The notes: generated from the sequence alone by a model not told the origin. DNA of 64,000 nucleotides from Marinicella gelatinilytica (GCF_026410405.1 NZ_JAPMLN010000005.1:1-64000), one strand, 5' to 3'; counted from the first letter of the stretch, positions 27,398 to 36,136 are shown. Numbers and translations: made by a program.

Positions 27398-27426
27398 TTG
27401 ACTATTCATGGAATAAATGGGAAAAT
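27398..27426 (+). promoter_or_regulatory. rpsT promoter
   Basis: TTGACT (27398-27403) and GAAAAT (27421-27426) are separated by 17 bp, followed by the GC-rich GCGCCG discriminator expected of a stringently controlled ribosomal-protein promoter. It predicts a leader of about 34 nt. The -35 box lies only 21 bp from the divergent murJ start codon. Confidence 0.7.
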
Positions 27427-27466
27427 GCGCCGTTTTTTAATATTCTTATTAATAAGGAGACCCGTT

Positions 27467-27730
27467 TTGGCCAATTCAGCATCTGCAAGAAAACGCATCC
27501 GTCAAGCTACAAAAAGCCGACAGCATAACATGAGCCTGCGTTCCAAAGCACGCACCAAAATTAAAAATGTGGTGTCTGCCATTGAAGCCGGTGACAAAGA
27601 AAAAGCGCAAAATTTATTTAATGAAATGGTACCTGTGGTTGACAGTGTCGCTCGCAAAGGCCTATTTCACAAAAACAAAATTGCACGTCACAAAAGTCGC
27701 TTGAACGCAAAAATTAAAGCCATGGCTTAA
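27467..27730 (+). CDS. rpsT: 30S ribosomal protein S20
   Basis: Primary 16S rRNA-binding protein of the small subunit. The 87-aa product reads [20 protein letters not shown] after the initiator, the standard S20 N-terminus. This fixes the start as a TTG at 27467 with AAGGAG seven bases upstream. An in-frame ATG at 27398 falls on the promoter itself and is not used. E. coli rpsT also starts with UUG, and the weak codon is part of its autoregulation; the same may hold here. A strong terminator follows. Confidence 0.97.
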   Translation: MANSASARKRIRQATKSRQHNMSLRSKARTKIKNVVSAIEAGDKEKAQNLFNEMVPVVDSVARKGLFHKNKIARHKSRLNAKIKAMA

Positions 27731-27753
27731 TGGCTTAAAAATAGCACACCATA

Positions 27754-27788
27754 AACCCGACGCACATCTCGTGCGGCGGGTTTTTTTT
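27754..27788 (+). terminator. rpsT terminator
   Basis: A 10-bp stem with one mismatch (CCCGACGCAC against GTGCGGCGGG) is followed by eight T residues at 27781-27788. Confidence 0.9.
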
Positions 27789-27951
27789 GATTTAAATTCA
27801 GCGAACCGAGAATCATATTCTCAACTCATATTTTTTAAAAAAAACACACACTCAGGCAACTGGATAATTAACAGTTTTTTTCAGTGGCTGACAATTTTTG
27901 TCACTTTTTAATGTTTTTTGTGAATTACGTCACTATGTTGGCTTTTTTTTA

Positions 27952-27960
27952 TGCTAAAAT
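27952..27960 (+). promoter_or_regulatory. Extended -10 promoter for the HD-GYP gene
   Basis: TGCTAAAAT fits an extended -10 element, with TG one base before TAAAAT, 33 bp before the start codon. No good -35 hexamer is seen. The rest of the 27789-27992 gap is AT-rich and otherwise unremarkable. Confidence 0.5.
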
Positions 27961-27992
27961 CGTCTTAGGTATAACCTTTAAAAGGTAGCATT

Positions 27993-29291
27993 ATGGGCAT
28001 AGAAAAAGAAAAAATATCAGTTAAATATCTTAAAATTGGCATGTACGTCTGTAAATTAGACCGATCATGGTTAGATACACCTTTTCCGTTTCAAGGTTTC
28101 TACATCCGCAGCAATAGCGAAATTAATGACCTGAAGGCTTTTTGCGAACACGTTTACATTGACGTCGTTAAAGGTAAATCTTTGGTGGCGGAAACCGCCA
28201 TATCCAAACCATCACCATTGTTACGCAAACAAGAAAAAAGCCATAAATATAAAACACGAACGCAACCACTGATTATTAAACATGATTATTATTCAACGCA
28301 GCTAAAGCCCATTAAGCGTGAATTTAGTCGGGCTCATTCCTTGATGATTGACTTAAACAGTGCAGTTGAGGAAACCAGTTTTAATTTACGGGTCGGCAAA
28401 CGTTTAGATATTAAAAAAACCAAACAGATTGCCTCACAAGTTGTGAATTCCGTTATCCGTAACCCAAACACTTTGGTGTGGTTAACGCAATTGAAAGAAA
28501 AAGGACAATATGTTTATGGTCACTCTTTAAGATCAGCCATATTGTCAGCCGTGTTTGGTCGTCATTTAGGTATTGCTGAAGAAAAACTTGAAATCTTAGT
28601 CACCGGCGTCTTACTGGCCGATATCGGCAAAACTAAAATCAGCCGTAAATTACTCAACAAAAAAGACAGTTACACAGAGAATGAGCGTAAGATTTTTGAA
28701 TCTCATGTTGAACTTGGCGTTGAAATATTAGCCAAAGACAGCAGCCTGCCACATGAAATCTTAACCATCGCCGAAACCCATCATGAACGATTTGATGGCA
28801 GTGGGTATCCGTACGGTTTGGTCGGTGATGAGATTCCGGCAATGGGTCAGATTGCAGGCATTGTTGATACCTTTGATGCCATGACCAGTAAGAAACCCTA
28901 TGGAAAAGTTTACTCATCATCCCAAGCCATGGAATGGCTGTTTAAACAAAAGAATAAATTATTTAGCGCACAATTGGTGGATGAATTTATTCAGGCCATC
29001 GGCTTATATCCTGCCGGTTCTCCTGTGCAATTATCAGATGGTTCAATCGGCCTGGTATTATCACACAATAAGCAGAAACGATTAAAGCCTGAAATTCTTT
29101 TGATTCGTAACGCTCAAAATAAAGTACTTGAAAAGCCACGATTTATTGATTTATCCAAAAAACCACCCTTTTCAAACAAAGAACGTCCCTGTATAACAGG
29201 CGCTTTAAGCATGACTGACTTAGGTATTGATTTAGATCATGTTTTAGATAATTTCAATGCGCCCAATGTGGTACAACGGATGTTTGCATAA
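27993..29291 (+). CDS. DUF3391/HD-GYP domain protein, possibly altered metal site
   Basis: 432 aa. The N-terminal region (KISVKYLKIGMYVCKLDRSW, FPFQGFYI) matches DUF3391, which commonly precedes HD-GYP cyclic-di-GMP phosphodiesterase domains. The HD-GYP domain spans about residues 175-305, with YGHSLRSAIL, SHVELGVEIL, HHERFDGSGYPYGL and DTFDAMTSKKPY. The usual HDIGK metal-binding motif reads ADIGK here, with alanine at about residue 209 in place of histidine. The other expected ligands are present. So it is either a phosphodiesterase with a changed metal centre or a binding/scaffold protein. It is transcribed alone; a terminator overlaps the thyA promoter downstream. Confidence 0.88.
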   Translation: MGIEKEKISVKYLKIGMYVCKLDRSWLDTPFPFQGFYIRSNSEINDLKAFCEHVYIDVVKGKSLVAETAISKPSPLLRKQEKSHKYKTRTQPLIIKHDYYSTQLKPIKREFSRAHSLMIDLNSAVEETSFNLRVGKRLDIKKTKQIASQVVNSVIRNPNTLVWLTQLKEKGQYVYGHSLRSAILSAVFGRHLGIAEEKLEILVTGVLLADIGKTKISRKLLNKKDSYTENERKIFESHVELGVEILAKDSSLPHEILTIAETHHERFDGSGYPYGLVGDEIPAMGQIAGIVDTFDAMTSKKPYGKVYSSSQAMEWLFKQKNKLFSAQLVDEFIQAIGLYPAGSPVQLSDGSIGLVLSHNKQKRLKPEILLIRNAQNKVLEKPRFIDLSKKPPFSNKERPCITGALSMTDLGIDLDHVLDNFNAPNVVQRMFA

Positions 29292-29330
29292 GGTTTATAT
29301 TTCACGCCTTTAGACCGCAACTTAATTTAA

Positions 29331-29371
29331 AACCTTGCTATAATTGTTAATTTTTACAGCAAGGTTTTTTT
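29331..29371 (+). promoter_or_regulatory. Merged terminator, thyA promoter and thyA ribosome binding site
   Basis: A 9-bp perfect stem (AACCTTGCT at 29331-29339, AGCAAGGTT at 29358-29366) runs into seven T residues, a plausible terminator for the upstream gene. An extended -10 element TGCTATAAT (29336-29344) spans the left arm and loop, placing the thyA transcript start inside the loop. The AAGG of the right arm is then the thyA ribosome binding site, seven T residues before the ATG. Confidence 0.6.
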
Positions 29372-30166
29372 ATGCGCGCTTATTTGGATTTTGCCCGCCA
29401 CATTCTCAACAATGGTCACCTCAAAGATGATCGCACCGGTACCGGTACATTAAGCGTTTTCGGTTACCAAATGCGGTTTAACTTAGCCGAAGGTTTCCCG
29501 TTAATCACCACCAAAAAATTACACATTAAGTCCATCATTTATGAACTATTGTGGTTTTTAAAAGGTGACACTAACATCCAATTTCTAAATGACAATGGCG
29601 TCAAAATCTGGAATGAATGGGCAGATGATGATGGTAACTTAGGGCCGGTATATGGCCATCAGTGGCGATCATGGCCGAATGGAAGCGGTGGACATATTGA
29701 TCAGATTAGTCAACTTATTGAGCAAATAAAATCTAACCCGGGATCCCGCAGACATATTGTCAGCGCATGGAATGTCGCTGATGTTAATGACATGGCCCTA
29801 CCACCATGCCATTGTTTATTTCAATTTTATGTCAATGAAGGCAAGCTATCCTGCCAATTATACCAGCGCAGTGCCGATGTGTTTCTGGGGGTCCCCTTTA
29901 ACATTGCTTCCTATGCTTTATTGACACACATGGTGGCACAAGTATGTAATTTAGAAGTGGGTGAGTTTATTCATACATTTGGTGATGCCCACATCTACCT
30001 GAATCACAGGAATCAGATTCAAGAACAATTAAACCGTACACCCTATCCATTACCACAGTTAAACATAAATCCGGAAGTTAAGGATATTTTTTCATTCCAA
30101 TTTGATGATTTTAGCATCAATAACTATCAGGCTCACCCTCACATTAAAGGTCAGGTGGCGGTATGA
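29372..30166 (+). CDS. thyA: Thymidylate synthase
   Basis: Methylates dUMP to dTMP with methylenetetrahydrofolate, producing dihydrofolate. 264 aa, the same length as E. coli ThyA. Catalytic cysteine C146 sits in [13 protein letters not shown]. The folate and dUMP contacts [29 protein letters not shown] and [13 protein letters not shown] are all present. It overlaps folA as ATGA, a logical pairing because DHFR recycles the dihydrofolate that ThyA makes. Confidence 0.98.
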   Translation: MRAYLDFARHILNNGHLKDDRTGTGTLSVFGYQMRFNLAEGFPLITTKKLHIKSIIYELLWFLKGDTNIQFLNDNGVKIWNEWADDDGNLGPVYGHQWRSWPNGSGGHIDQISQLIEQIKSNPGSRRHIVSAWNVADVNDMALPPCHCLFQFYVNEGKLSCQLYQRSADVFLGVPFNIASYALLTHMVAQVCNLEVGEFIHTFGDAHIYLNHRNQIQEQLNRTPYPLPQLNINPEVKDIFSFQFDDFSINNYQAHPHIKGQVAV

Positions 30167-30639
30167 GTTTTACTTTAGTTGCCGCCATTGATAAAAACCA
30201 ATTAATTGGTGCCAATAATGATTTGCCGTGGTACCTACCTGCAGACTTAAAAATATTTAAAAAAAATACGTTAAACAAACCCATCTTAATGGGCCGCAAA
30301 ACTTGCGAATCACTGAAGAATCCACTGCCAAAACGGGCAAACTGGGTGATGACGCGTCAACAAAACTATCAGCGACCAGGTTTTAACATGATCACTGATT
30401 GGCAACAACTTGAAAGTAACCAAGAAGTCATGGTAATTGGGGGTGCCAAAATTTTTAAATTGTTATTGCCTGAAGCCGATAAAATGATTATTACCCACAT
30501 AGACGCCAGCTTTACTGGAGACACATATTTTCCTGAGGTCAATTGGTCCAATTGGCGTGTCATAAAAAAAGAGCATCACCCCATCAGTGATGAAAATCCA
30601 CATTTTGCCTTTTCAGTGGTAACCTACAGCCGGGTGTAA
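30163..30639 (+). CDS. folA: Dihydrofolate reductase
   Basis: Reduces dihydrofolate to tetrahydrofolate with NADPH. 158 aa. It starts [29 protein letters not shown], with the Met20-loop equivalent and the catalytic acidic residue after the LPW motif. [12 protein letters not shown] and [25 protein letters not shown] are typical cofactor and core motifs. It is translationally coupled to thyA. Its stop codon directly abuts the rapZ stop codon on the other strand, with no space for a separate terminator. Confidence 0.97.
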   Translation: MSFTLVAAIDKNQLIGANNDLPWYLPADLKIFKKNTLNKPILMGRKTCESLKNPLPKRANWVMTRQQNYQRPGFNMITDWQQLESNQEVMVIGGAKIFKLLLPEADKMIITHIDASFTGDTYFPEVNWSNWRVIKKEHHPISDENPHFAFSVVTYSRV

Positions 30640-31506
30640 TTAATCCTGTTGATCCAACTCTCGGTGCAGCAGCATATTGTTGATATTATTTTTAGCTAAA
30701 TAAGAGTGAAGGGCTTCCGACAGGTACACTGAACGATGACGACCACCGGTACAGCCTATGGCCACTGTGATATAGCTGCGATCATTGACTTCAAATTTAT
30801 CAATCCATTTATGGCTAAAGCTACATAAATCTTTTAAATACTCATCAACCAAAGGCTGTTTACTAAAGAACTCTACAATGGCTTTATCTTGCCCCGTAAA
30901 AGGTCTTAAGTCCTTCTCCCAATATGGGTTCGGCAAACATCTGGCATCAAACACAAAATCCGCATCAAAAGGCACGCCACGCTTAAAGGCAAAAGATTTA
31001 ATAATCACCGTAACCCGCTGATTCGACTGATTCATAATCTGCCAAATCTGTTGTTTTAATTGCTGCACTTTTAATTGACTGGTGTCAATAATCAAATCTG
31101 CAGCTTGTTTTACCGGCTCCATGAGCCGCGCTTCTAAACGAATGGCTTCAGTTAAAGAATGTTTTTGTTGTGCGGTTGATAACGGATGACGTCTTCGGGT
31201 TTCGCTATAACGGCTTAATAAAGTTTTTTCAGTGGCTGATAAGAACACCACCCGAATATGCAATTGCTTTCTGAGTGCTTTAACAGTATCCGGAAAGTTC
31301 ACCAGTTCCTGATGCTGACTGCGTATATCAATACCAACGCCAACCTTAGGGTAAAATGCCACATCTTCATTGATGTGATCTGCAAAATCGGACAACATAT
31401 TAACCGGTAAATTATCAACACAATAATATTCCATGTCTTCCAATGATCGCAAAACAATGGTTTTACCGGAACCGGATAAACCGGTAATAATGACTAACTG
31501 TTGCAT
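30640..31506 (-). CDS. rapZ: RNase adapter protein RapZ
   Basis: In enterobacteria RapZ binds the small RNA GlmZ and presents it to RNase E, tuning glucosamine-6-phosphate synthesis. 288 aa. The N-terminal P-loop is GLSGSGKTIV near residue 8, with YYCVDNLPVNML after it. The C-terminal RNA/ligand domain carries IGCTGGRHRSVYLSEAL. Whether a GlmZ-like RNA exists in this organism is not visible. It overlaps ptsN by 13 bp in the usual hpf-ptsN-rapZ order. The npr gene that often follows is not present; folA converges instead. Confidence 0.96.
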   Translation of the reverse strand: MQQLVIITGLSGSGKTIVLRSLEDMEYYCVDNLPVNMLSDFADHINEDVAFYPKVGVGIDIRSQHQELVNFPDTVKALRKQLHIRVVFLSATEKTLLSRYSETRRRHPLSTAQQKHSLTEAIRLEARLMEPVKQAADLIIDTSQLKVQQLKQQIWQIMNQSNQRVTVIIKSFAFKRGVPFDADFVFDARCLPNPYWEKDLRPFTGQDKAIVEFFSKQPLVDEYLKDLCSFSHKWIDKFEVNDRSYITVAIGCTGGRHRSVYLSEALHSYLAKNNINNMLLHRELDQQD

Positions 31507-31955
31507 TGTTCAAAAGCCTCTAAAATTGTGTCTATCATGGTGTGTTTGTCATCGATATGAATGAGTTTCTCATACAACACATGTTGTCTGAATAATTGTG
31601 CGGTCTCTTTAAGAAACCGCCGGTGTTCTGGTTTCACTTTTAAAGGAAACACCAAACCAACGACAATTTGCACCATTTGGTTATCAACCGATTCGTAATC
31701 TGCAGGATGCGATAATTTTATTAAACAAGCACGAATTTCATCCGTCTCTAAGCAACGCCCATGTGGTAAAGCCACGCCTGTACCTAAAGATGTATTGCCC
31801 AGCTTCTCGCGATCCAATAAACTGTGATAGATGTATAAACCCTGTGACCGCGAATGACCTAACATTTGTCCCACCTGTTCAAACAGTCTTTTTTTGCTGA
31901 TAAAGTGGTAATTCAGCAAAATGTTTTCTTCTTCCAGTAAATCTATAAATTTCAT
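31494..31955 (-). CDS. ptsN: Nitrogen PTS enzyme IIA (EIIA-Ntr)
   Basis: Phosphocarrier of the regulatory nitrogen PTS, which affects potassium transport and envelope functions in relatives. 153 aa. The phosphorylated histidine lies in the signature TSLGTGVALPHGR. The C-terminal half (IVVGLVFPLKVKPEHRRFLKETAQLF) fits the family. The start codon at 31955 has no convincing Shine-Dalgarno and lies just after a terminator-like hairpin, described separately. It is followed by rapZ with a 13-bp overlap. Confidence 0.95.
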   Translation of the reverse strand: MKFIDLLEEENILLNYHFISKKRLFEQVGQMLGHSRSQGLYIYHSLLDREKLGNTSLGTGVALPHGRCLETDEIRACLIKLSHPADYESVDNQMVQIVVGLVFPLKVKPEHRRFLKETAQLFRQHVLYEKLIHIDDKHTMIDTILEAFEQCNS

Positions 31956-32033
31956 ACGGTCAATAAAAAATGGTCCAACGGAATGTTAGACCATTTTCTC
32001 ATATATTGCGACCTATGCATAAATCTTATAGCA
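31956..32033 (-). promoter_or_regulatory. ptsN leader: extended -10 element plus terminator-like hairpin
   Basis: On the minus strand TGCTATAAG (32025-32033) is an extended -10 candidate. About 20-50 nt downstream of it, a hairpin with arms AAAATGGTC..AAC and GTT..GACCATTTT (31966-31997, one internal mismatch) runs into a T6 tract. Only about nine bases then remain to the ptsN ATG. It may act as an attenuator or simply end the hpf transcript. The rest of 32034-32234 shows no gene. Confidence 0.45.
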
Positions 32034-32234
32034 TATTAAAATGCTTTAGAATGCGTTATTTGACGTTACTCAGCTTATCAATAGCACCACCACTTATTCT
32101 CTTTATATTCACAGTCTTCTTGTCTCAGGAAAACCGCCTGCGAAACAAACCGGGTTGATTAACTACGTTTACTGCGTTGATTGGCACATTTTAATTTAAA
32201 AGATTCACACAAAAGTCTCTTTGTAAACAATGCC

Positions 32235-32561
32235 TTAATACTGTGTTCGATTAATGGCCAGGGCCTCTTTGTTGTTGTGATTCTTCAATTTGCTTTTATG
32301 GCGCCTGATTTGCTTATCCAGCTTGTCGATCATGGCATCAATGGATTTATAAAGATGGTCTTCAGTCGATTCAGCAAAAAAGTCTTTGCCGCCAATGTGC
32401 ATGGTGGCTTCCGATTTATGTCTGATTTTTTCGACACTTAAAATAACATGAACGCTCAATACCTGGTCGAAATGTCTTTTAATGCGTTCAAACTTAGTGT
32501 CAATGTAGTCTTTGATGGGCTCGGTCACTTCGAGTTGGTGACCCGTTATGTCTAATTGCAT
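32235..32561 (-). CDS. hpf: Short-form ribosome hibernation promoting factor
   Basis: Ribosome-binding protein that inactivates 70S ribosomes, promoting dimers in stationary phase. 108 aa, the short form without the C-terminal dimerisation domain of long HPF. It begins MQLDITGHQLEVTEPIKDYIDTKFERIKRHF and has HIGGKDFFAESTEDHLYKSIDAMIDKLDKQI, as in E. coli Hpf. It sits in its standard place between the lpt genes and ptsN, although rpoN, which usually precedes it, is missing. Confidence 0.96.
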   Translation of the reverse strand: MQLDITGHQLEVTEPIKDYIDTKFERIKRHFDQVLSVHVILSVEKIRHKSEATMHIGGKDFFAESTEDHLYKSIDAMIDKLDKQIRRHKSKLKNHNNKEALAINRTQY

Positions 32562-32875
32562 ATCTTATACCTCATTATGTTTTGGGTTTTGATAGAACAC
32601 GACTAACCATGATAAATACGCGCCAAAATACGGCATATCTATACAAAAAGGAAAATTTTTAAAAGGAAAATCGTGAAATGCGGGAGGTTTTTTTACACAG
32701 GCAAAAACAATCTGTGACTGTGTTAGTTGTTGAATTATCAACGCAAAATTGGTTTTAATTATCGTAACCTCCTGAATGTAGCATTAAAAACTACACTGCT
32801 TTCAATATACCTAAAATACGGCAGAATTTCAATCGTATTCACGGCTTTTAGAAAGTAGAGGTTAATGTCTCAACA
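32562..32875. other. Non-coding gap where rpoN is normally found
   Basis: This 314-bp gap between lptB and hpf shows no coding remnant of the sigma-54 gene. It contains a GTTGA-TAAT-TCAAC type dyad at 32729-32742, two copies of AAAATACGGCA (32625-32635 and 32813-32823) and two AAAAGGAAAAT copies near 32645-32670. None matches a known element. The hpf promoter must lie here. Confidence 0.6.
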
Positions 32876-33595
32876 TCACATTGAAAAGTCCTGACCCAAA
32901 TAAACTTTCCGAACATCTTGGTTTGAAATAATTTGTTCGGGCTTACCCTCCGTCAGCATACGACCGGCATTTAAAATATAAGCACGGTCACAGATACCCA
33001 ATGTTTCACGGACATTATGGTCAGTGATTAACACCCCAATTCCTTTGCTTTTCAGGTGATAAACAATCTTTTGAATATCTATCACTGACACCGGATCAAC
33101 ACCGGCAAAAGGCTCATCCAAAAGAATGTACTTCGGCTCCATCGCCAAAGAACGTGCAATTTCTACACGACGTCGCTCACCACCGGATAAACTAATACCC
33201 AGTTGGTTTTTGACATGCTCAACATTAAGTTCTTCAAGTAATTCAATACAACGGTTTTCACGTTGGTCACGGTTTAAATCTTTACGCAGTTGTAACACCG
33301 CCATGATATTATCTTCGACCGATAATTTGCGAAATATAGACGCCTCTTGGGGTAAATAACCAACCCCTAATCGTGCTCTTTGATGCATACCATAATGGGT
33401 GGCGTCTACCCCATCAATAGAAATGGTACCACTATCGGCATTGACTAGACCCACCACCATATAAAAACAAGTGGTTTTACCGGCGCCATTAGGCCCTAAT
33501 AGACCCACCACTTCACCTTCATTTAAAGTCAATGAAACTGAATCGATTATGCGTCGTTTATGATAACTTTTAACAATATTGTCGGCTTTAATCAT
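32876..33595 (-). CDS. lptB: LPS export ABC transporter ATPase LptB
   Basis: ATPase of the LptB2FGC machine that extracts lipopolysaccharide from the inner membrane. 239 aa. Walker A is [15 protein letters not shown] near residue 32, the Q-loop is in [18 protein letters not shown], the ABC signature is [16 protein letters not shown], and Walker B is [12 protein letters not shown] with the H-loop in LITDHNV. All are intact. It overlaps lptA by 8 bp. The partner permeases LptF and LptG are not in this window. Confidence 0.97.
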   Translation of the reverse strand: MIKADNIVKSYHKRRIIDSVSLTLNEGEVVGLLGPNGAGKTTCFYMVVGLVNADSGTISIDGVDATHYGMHQRARLGVGYLPQEASIFRKLSVEDNIMAVLQLRKDLNRDQRENRCIELLEELNVEHVKNQLGISLSGGERRRVEIARSLAMEPKYILLDEPFAGVDPVSVIDIQKIVYHLKSKGIGVLITDHNVRETLGICDRAYILNAGRMLTEGKPEQIISNQDVRKVYLGQDFSM

Positions 33596-34094
33596 TATTA
33601 GGATCGATTTCTAAATGGAATCGTTGACTTTGATCACCAATGGCTTTGATTTCTTGGGTTTCAAGGTTAAACTCCATGGCATCACCGGTACTGATACCGA
33701 TGTTATTTTCTATTCTAACATCACCATTCAGAAAAGCTTTTTGTGCCTGATAATCAAAATCAATTTTTTTTGCTTGCACATACATCTGACTACCGTCATC
33801 CATTTGTTGCTCCATACGAACCGGCGAGCCGGTCATTAATACCGTAGCAATTTGATTGTCTTTATGGGTGATTAAGCCGTAATCTGATGAAATCATCAAG
33901 CTACCCTGCTTTATAACCATGCCTTTTGGGCACTCCGTTTGTCCAATGTTGAGTTTACTGATACAACCATCTCCTTCTAAGGTGATTTTTTGCTGACGAT
34001 CGCTTTCTAATGAAAGCACCGAAAAACTTAAAAACAGCAATCCCAAAATGACTATTTTACGATGACTAGTAAGGTTCAAATTCCGCATACACAT
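33588..34094 (-). CDS. lptA: LPS transport periplasmic protein LptA
   Basis: Periplasmic bridge protein that carries LPS toward the outer membrane. 168 aa. A signal peptide ([16 protein letters not shown]) is followed by the OstA/jelly-roll repeats: [51 protein letters not shown], and [14 protein letters not shown] Cys pair ([13 protein letters not shown]) in the N-terminal mature part is unusual. The start could be the first ATG (34094) or the third codon (34088). It overlaps lptC by 29 bp and lptB by 8 bp. Confidence 0.92.
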   Translation of the reverse strand: MCMRNLNLTSHRKIVILGLLFLSFSVLSLESDRQQKITLEGDGCISKLNIGQTECPKGMVIKQGSLMISSDYGLITHKDNQIATVLMTGSPVRMEQQMDDGSQMYVQAKKIDFDYQAQKAFLNGDVRIENNIGISTGDAMEFNLETQEIKAIGDQSQRFHLEIDPNND

Positions 34095-34611
34095 TATTTA
34101 ATATCTCTATTTGTTTTGTCGTAAATAAAATCAGCGCACCAACACCCCGCAATGAACCGCCCGGCTGTTGCATGGCTATCATGGCCGGTGTGGAGCCTTT
34201 CTTGCTGGTTAAATCAACCGTCAATTGCGATGACTCAATGGTCACTTTAGGCGCTTGCTCAGAGCTTACTTTAACCTGGTCAGGAAAAAACAAATTTTGT
34301 TTATTTCTCTGATAAATGGCCTTGGGTGAATTTAACAACCAGGTATTCTCATCAGTAAACAAACGAACAACAGGCTGTTCAATAATGGTTTGTTCATTAT
34401 CTAAATAATGGACCATGCTCGGTGCTTGCATGCTGGTAACAATTTGACCATTGTCATCAGTGGACTGCATCACCACATCTGTCAACGCATAACCTTTGGT
34501 GAAAGGTTCATATTCTGAGTCGGAGCTATCGGCATAAAAGCCTTGATATACAGCCACAGAAGACAATGCAAACAACAGCAATAAAATCAGTTGTTTGCTC
34601 TTGAACGACAT
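34066..34611 (-). CDS. lptC: LPS export protein LptC
   Basis: Single-pass inner-membrane protein that connects LptB2FG to LptA. 181 aa. An N-terminal anchor (QLILLLLFALSSVAVYQGFY) precedes a periplasmic beta-jellyroll domain with YALTDVVMQSTDDNG and WLLNSPKAIYQ. Sequence conservation in this family is low, so the call rests partly on its place between kdsC and lptA, which is standard. It overlaps kdsC as TAATG. Confidence 0.92.
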   Translation of the reverse strand: MSFKSKQLILLLLFALSSVAVYQGFYADSSDSEYEPFTKGYALTDVVMQSTDDNGQIVTSMQAPSMVHYLDNEQTIIEQPVVRLFTDENTWLLNSPKAIYQRNKQNLFFPDQVKVSSEQAPKVTIESSQLTVDLTSKKGSTPAMIAMQQPGGSLRGVGALILFTTKQIEILNNVYAEFEPY

Positions 34612-35153
34612 TATTGTTGGCCACTGAATTCATAGCCATTAACTTTAATATCATGACTACACAACAGAACGTCGCAAACCTGACGGGCTGCGCCTTCCCC
34701 TCCTTTTTTACTCGTCACCCAACAGGCCTTATCAAGCACTGAGTCATGGGCATCTGCCACCGCCACCGGCAAACCACAACGATCCATAATGGGAATATCG
34801 ATAACGTCATCACCCACAAAAGCCACATGTTGATCTTCGATGCGCAAGGCTGCTTTAAGGTTTTCATAGGTTTCCAGTTTGTTTAATCGGCCTTGGTAAA
34901 CGTGGTTAACACCCAATGAGCGCATACGGTCGGCCACAATCACAGAATTACGTCCGGTAATCACCGCCACTTCTATATTGTGTTTAATCAATAAAGAAAT
35001 ACCCAGTCCGTCTTTAACATTAAATTTTTTCATTTCACGGCCGTCATCAGTAAAATATAAACCACCATCTGTTAAAACACCATCAACATCAAAAATAACC
35101 AACTGGATATTCTTGGCCTTTGCAATTATCTCATCTGTCAGCTGACTGGTCAT
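34611..35153 (-). CDS. kdsC: 3-deoxy-D-manno-octulosonate 8-phosphate phosphatase
   Basis: HAD-family phosphatase that releases KDO for lipopolysaccharide. 180 aa. Motif I is FDVDGVLTDG with the two catalytic aspartates, motif II lies in AVITGRNS, and motif III/IV is VAFVGDDVIDIPIM. The C-terminal tail (KKGGEGAARQVCDVLL) carries the GGxGAxRE-like element that covers the active site in KdsC. It overlaps kdsD upstream and lptC downstream, each as TAATG. Confidence 0.96.
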   Translation of the reverse strand: MTSQLTDEIIAKAKNIQLVIFDVDGVLTDGGLYFTDDGREMKKFNVKDGLGISLLIKHNIEVAVITGRNSVIVADRMRSLGVNHVYQGRLNKLETYENLKAALRIEDQHVAFVGDDVIDIPIMDRCGLPVAVADAHDSVLDKACWVTSKKGGEGAARQVCDVLLCSHDIKVNGYEFSGQQ

Positions 35154-36136
35154 TAAATCACCCCGGCTCTTAATAAATTGTGAATGTTTAAAGCGCCGGT
35201 TAACCGGCCATCGACATCTACCACTAAAAGTGAATGTATCTTGTGTTTTTCCATAATTTGAGCCGCCTCAACAGCCATTTTATCGGCTTTAATGGTGATG
35301 GGGTTGTGCGTCATAAATTCACCAATTTCATGGTCTTTGAAATGTTCTATGGTTGGTAAAGAGCGACGTAAGTCACCATCGGTAAAGACCCCGCACACCC
35401 TATCATCATCATCCACCACCGCCACCATACCCAGAGCCTTTTCGGTCATGACCAACAGGGCTTCGCTGAACTTAGTATCGGTATTCACTTTCGGAACATC
35501 ATCACCACTGTTCATGACATCACTAATGCCCAGTAATAATCGTTTTCCTAAGGATCCGGCCGGATGAGAACGGGCAAAATCTTCTTTAGTAAATCCGCGT
35601 GATTCTAGCAGCGTAATGGCCAATGCATCACCCATCACTAAAGTGGCGGTGGTGCTGGCAGTGGGTGCTAAGCCCAATGGACAGGCTTCCGCGTTAACGG
35701 AAACATCTATATGAATATCAGAGTTTTTAGCCAATCGCGAACCAGGTTTACCGGTCATGGAAATCAATGGCACACCCATTCGTTTCAGAACCGGCAAGAT
35801 CGCCAATACTTCTTCTGTCTCACCTGAATTAGACATGGCAAGAACAATATCGTTGGCAGTTATCATACCCAAATCACCATGGCTGGCTTCACCGGGATGA
35901 ACAAAAAAAGCCGGAGTACCTGTGGACGCTAAAGTGGCGGACACTTTATCAGCAATATGTCCGGATTTCCCCATACCAATCACCACAACATGACCTTTAC
36001 CATTAAGTATCATCTCCACAGCAGCTACAAAATCTGCGCCAATACGTTGTTGTAAGTCGTAGATTGCCTGATGCTCAATGGCAAACACTTTCTGCGCTTG
36101 TTTAATGGCGGCATTGGCATTAACTGTTTTATTCAT
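35153..36136 (-). CDS. kdsD: D-arabinose 5-phosphate isomerase
   Basis: Converts ribulose 5-phosphate to arabinose 5-phosphate, the first step to KDO. 327 aa. The N-terminal SIS domain contains VVIGMGKSGHIADKVSATLASTGTPAFFVHPGEASHGD and AMSNSGETEE. Two CBS domains follow, at about residues 205-325 (MTEKALGMVAVVDDDDRVCGVFTDGDLRR and IMEKHKIHSLLVVDVDGRLTGALNIHNLL). It overlaps yrbG by ATGA. KdsA and KdsB are not in this window. Confidence 0.97.
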   Translation of the reverse strand: MNKTVNANAAIKQAQKVFAIEHQAIYDLQQRIGADFVAAVEMILNGKGHVVVIGMGKSGHIADKVSATLASTGTPAFFVHPGEASHGDLGMITANDIVLAMSNSGETEEVLAILPVLKRMGVPLISMTGKPGSRLAKNSDIHIDVSVNAEACPLGLAPTASTTATLVMGDALAITLLESRGFTKEDFARSHPAGSLGKRLLLGISDVMNSGDDVPKVNTDTKFSEALLVMTEKALGMVAVVDDDDRVCGVFTDGDLRRSLPTIEHFKDHEIGEFMTHNPITIKADKMAVEAAQIMEKHKIHSLLVVDVDGRLTGALNIHNLLRAGVI

